From contig NW_013546992.1 of assembly GCF_000711695.1 (NCBI RefSeq), forward strand, positions 62,001 to 126,000: a stretch of DNA of 64,000 nucleotides, given 5' to 3'. The notes under the pieces are model-generated. The model was given only the letters and a program-made list of their open reading frames with translations, had not been told where the DNA came from and did not search any database. This DNA comes from Tilletiaria anomala UBC 951 (Eukaryota; Basidiomycota; Exobasidiomycetes; Georgefischeriales; Tilletiariaceae). Below are positions 61,793 to 64,000 of the stretch, in pieces. The position numbers and the translations under genes are program-made. How positions within the stretch are numbered: the first letter of the stretch is position 1; each line of letters starts with the position of its first letter.

Positions 61793-63974
61793 CTACTCGT
61801 CCTCGCCATCCGAGTCGCCTTTCTCCCCATTTGCACCTGCACCTGCGGCAGAGGCCGTTGCGCGCTTGGGCTTTTTGCTGCTGCGCGGCTTCATGCTTGG
61901 AAGCAGGGTCTCCATGTCGCGCTGGAAACGGGGGTGCGTGAAGCTCGAGTGGGAGCCGTACAGCGTCTGTGCGCTCGCCGCAGCGTGCCCGGTGCCGTTG
62001 ACGTTGATTCCGCGCGCTTTGGCGACCTTCAGCTCAGTGGCGTCCAAGGGCCGCGTGGAGGAGATGCGCTGGAAGCCGTAAAGCTGCAAGAGAAAGGAGA
62101 ATGCGATACGGTATGTCAATGGACGTGCCTCGGTTGACAGAGTGCCCACATGTGGACTGGCCCCATACTGCACTCACATTCAGCTGCCTGACGAAAGATG
62201 CGTTATTGCCGTGCTTGAACAGCTTGGGCAGGACGTCTGCCGCAAACTCGTTGGCGAGATCCGCGTCGTTGCTCATGACGATCGCGTCGCCGCTCTCGCT
62301 CCAGTGGATGTACTGGGCGTAAAGGTCGGGGCTGATCATCAGGTACCACAACTTGCTGATGAACGCCGAGCAGTTGGCCGCGCCGCCGAGGCGGTCGCGG
62401 ATCGCGGCGACTTGCATTGCTTCGTCCATGCCCCTCTCGAGCGTCGAAGTGCCAATCCTCGCTGGCTTGTGCCGAGGACGAGAGGACGACCGGCCTGCTT
62501 GCGATGGATTCGCAGCGGCGGCAGCAGCAACAGTTGCGCGCCGCGTTCGCCGGGTGGTCGCTCCGGCGTCTGCATCCTTCTGCATGTCATCCTCAGCAGC
62601 AAATGCCTCCTGATCTCCCTCCCTGTCGTCAGCGTCATCCTCCATCTCGTCCTCGTCCTCATCCTCATCCTCATCCGTCTCCACATCGTCCTCGCTCTTA
62701 CTGCTCAGGACCTCTTCGACGCGCGGCTGCACGTGCCTCCCGACACGGCCGTGCGGCGAGCGCGAGTGCGAGCTGGTAAAGCTGCCGACCGGTGGCTCCT
62801 TGACGGGGGTCGCATCGCTGTACACGCCGGGCGGCAGCTCGCGTGTGCTGAGCGTCGGCAAGCCGCCGTAGCGCGGCGACTGCGACAGCAACGGCAGCGC
62901 CGTCGCGCCCGTGGCACCCGGCGAGATGCCGTACGGGCCGGCAGGCGCCGCGGAAGACGGCGAGGAGCCGGGGAAGCCGAACATCGTCGGCGCGTGGTTG
63001 GACAGACTGCTGCCGCGCCGATGCATCGGCCGCGCGCTGTTGGCACCGGCCATGACGCCTCCGCCTGCCATAGCAGTGGCGCTAGGCGAATAAGACGGCG
63101 CGCCGGCACCCGCTGATGCACTGCTGCCGCCAGCGCCAGGGGACCCGCCAAGCGCGATAGCAAGTGGGCCGGCAGCGCCGGCAGCGATTGGGCTGGACGC
63201 GTACGGGTGGTGCCGATTGACGGAAAGCACCTGTCCCGCTGAGCTCGGCGGGTGGTGTCTGTCGGACGCGTACTGGCGTCCGAGGCTGACCTGGCGCGGC
63301 GAGCGCTCGCCTGCGACATGATGGTGCGGGTGGTAGCCGTCGTTCACACCGCCCCCGCCGCTGCTGCTGCTGCTGAGACTGCCGGGGAAGCTCGGCGAGC
63401 CCGGGCTCAGCAGAAGACCCAAGCTCATGGTCCCTGGGCCGACGCCGACGCTGGAGGCCGAGGGACTGTCGCGCTCGCCGCGCCGCAGGCGGTAGTTGCC
63501 CGCGCTGGTGCCGGTGCCGTTGTTGTTGCTGTTGTTCCTACTGGTGGGCCCATACACGGCACGCCGGGCACCAAAGCCGGCACTGCCAGGTACGAGCATG
63601 ACGTGCCGGTCCGCCTCGTCCTCGGTCGCGTCTGCATCGGGATCAATGCCTTGAACGACGGGCATCTCGTCATCCGTCTCTTCGTCGTCATCGGCAAGGA
63701 TATCACGCGGGGTAGAAAGGCTGCGCGAGTACTGGCTCGAAGAAAGTGGCGAGCCAAAGACACGCGCGCCGCCGACGCCACCGCGCGGCTCGAGCGTGCT
63801 GGCCAGTAGCGTCCTGTTGCGGCTGCGGGACCTGCTTTTGGCGCCACCTGCGCCGGCAGATCTGCGCGCGTACGGATGGTACTCCGCATCGCAGGGGGAC
63901 GAAGCGCCGGCCGTCGGAGCCGGCCAACCAGCTCCTGCGCCTGCACTGCCATCGAACGAGCTGCTGTGCGCCAT
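61793..63974 (-). CDS. HSF-type DNA-binding transcription factor, C-terminal DBD
   Basis: Exons 63974-62178 and 62083-61793 give 695 residues; the intron is phase 0 (GTGAGT donor, CTTGCAG acceptor) and splits the HSF signature right after RQLN. Residues ~540-610 form the winged-helix DNA-binding domain: AFISKLWYLMISPDLYAQYI, HWSESGDAIVMSNDADLANE, VLPKLFKHGNNASFVRQLN, then LYGFQRISS. The signature Lys at the end is Arg (QRI), as allowed in fungal HSF-like proteins. In classic Hsf1 the domain is near the N-terminus; here it is preceded by over 500 disordered residues with acidic runs (EDEDEDEDEMEDDADD) and followed by about 85. This order is more like Sfl1/Hsf-like regulators of stress and morphology than Hsf1. 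I see no clear trimerisation coiled coil. Confidence 0.85.
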
Positions 63975-64000
63975 GTTAGCGCCGCGCGCGGCGCCCGAGC

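Noticed and set aside
62142-63116. A 324-codon plus-strand frame opposite the HSF-domain gene
   Set aside because: The minus strand carries an unmistakable HSF domain with a matching intron; the plus frame is Arg/Ala-rich shadow.
1-64000. CRISPR arrays, bacterial operons, prophage or plasmid signatures
   Set aside because: No spaced palindromic repeats or bacterial gene order were seen, and spliceosomal introns throughout mark the DNA as eukaryotic nuclear.

Overview
The window looks like a stretch of a fungal nuclear chromosome, most likely a basidiomycete and perhaps Ustilaginomycotina. The genes are GC-rich with short GT-AG introns (usually 40-135 bp, donors mostly GTGAGT or GTGCGT), the predicted proteins are long and rich in Ser/Ala/Pro, and the recognisable proteins are fungal types (IMP1, F-BAR/RhoGAP-like, DUF300/TMEM184, Mit_KHE1, HSF-domain). 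The taxon is my inference. No virus, plasmid or bacterial operon structure was seen.

Layout. 1-3860 has only unrecognised or decayed open stretches. 3861-10504 holds an F-BAR/RhoGAP-like protein, a Swt1-type PIN endoribonuclease and, converging on the latter, translin. 12003-15957 holds a peroxisomal enoyl-CoA isomerase, a small lipid-anchor-type protein and mitochondrial inner membrane peptidase IMP1. 16873-27427 holds two very large low-complexity minus-strand genes. 27428-31823 is gene-poor with one decayed coding relic. 31824-38532 holds a protein with a fourfold short motif and a long helical-repeat protein, converging. Two tandem intron-containing tRNA-Lys(CTT) genes follow at 39081-39368, then a small basic protein, an RWDD2/DUF1115-type protein, a polyol dehydrogenase and a Mag1/AlkA DNA glycosylase. 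After a 3.5 kb gap come a Cys-motif Ser-rich protein, a DUF300/TMEM184 membrane protein with a huge tail, a DmlA-type D-malate/tartrate dehydrogenase with an apparent one-base frameshift near its end, a Mit_KHE1 mitochondrial protein and an HSF-domain regulator.

The genes are ordinary monocistronic eukaryotic units and I see no cluster that forms a pathway. Themes recur loosely: RNA turnover (Swt1-like and translin, tail to tail), organelle function (IMP1, Mit_KHE1, peroxisomal isomerase), and carbon metabolism (polyol and malate/tartrate dehydrogenases). Exon joins were worked out by hand from splice signals, reading phase and family conservation. The least secure models are 16873-21389, the start of the RWDD2-like gene, and every large orphan gene.
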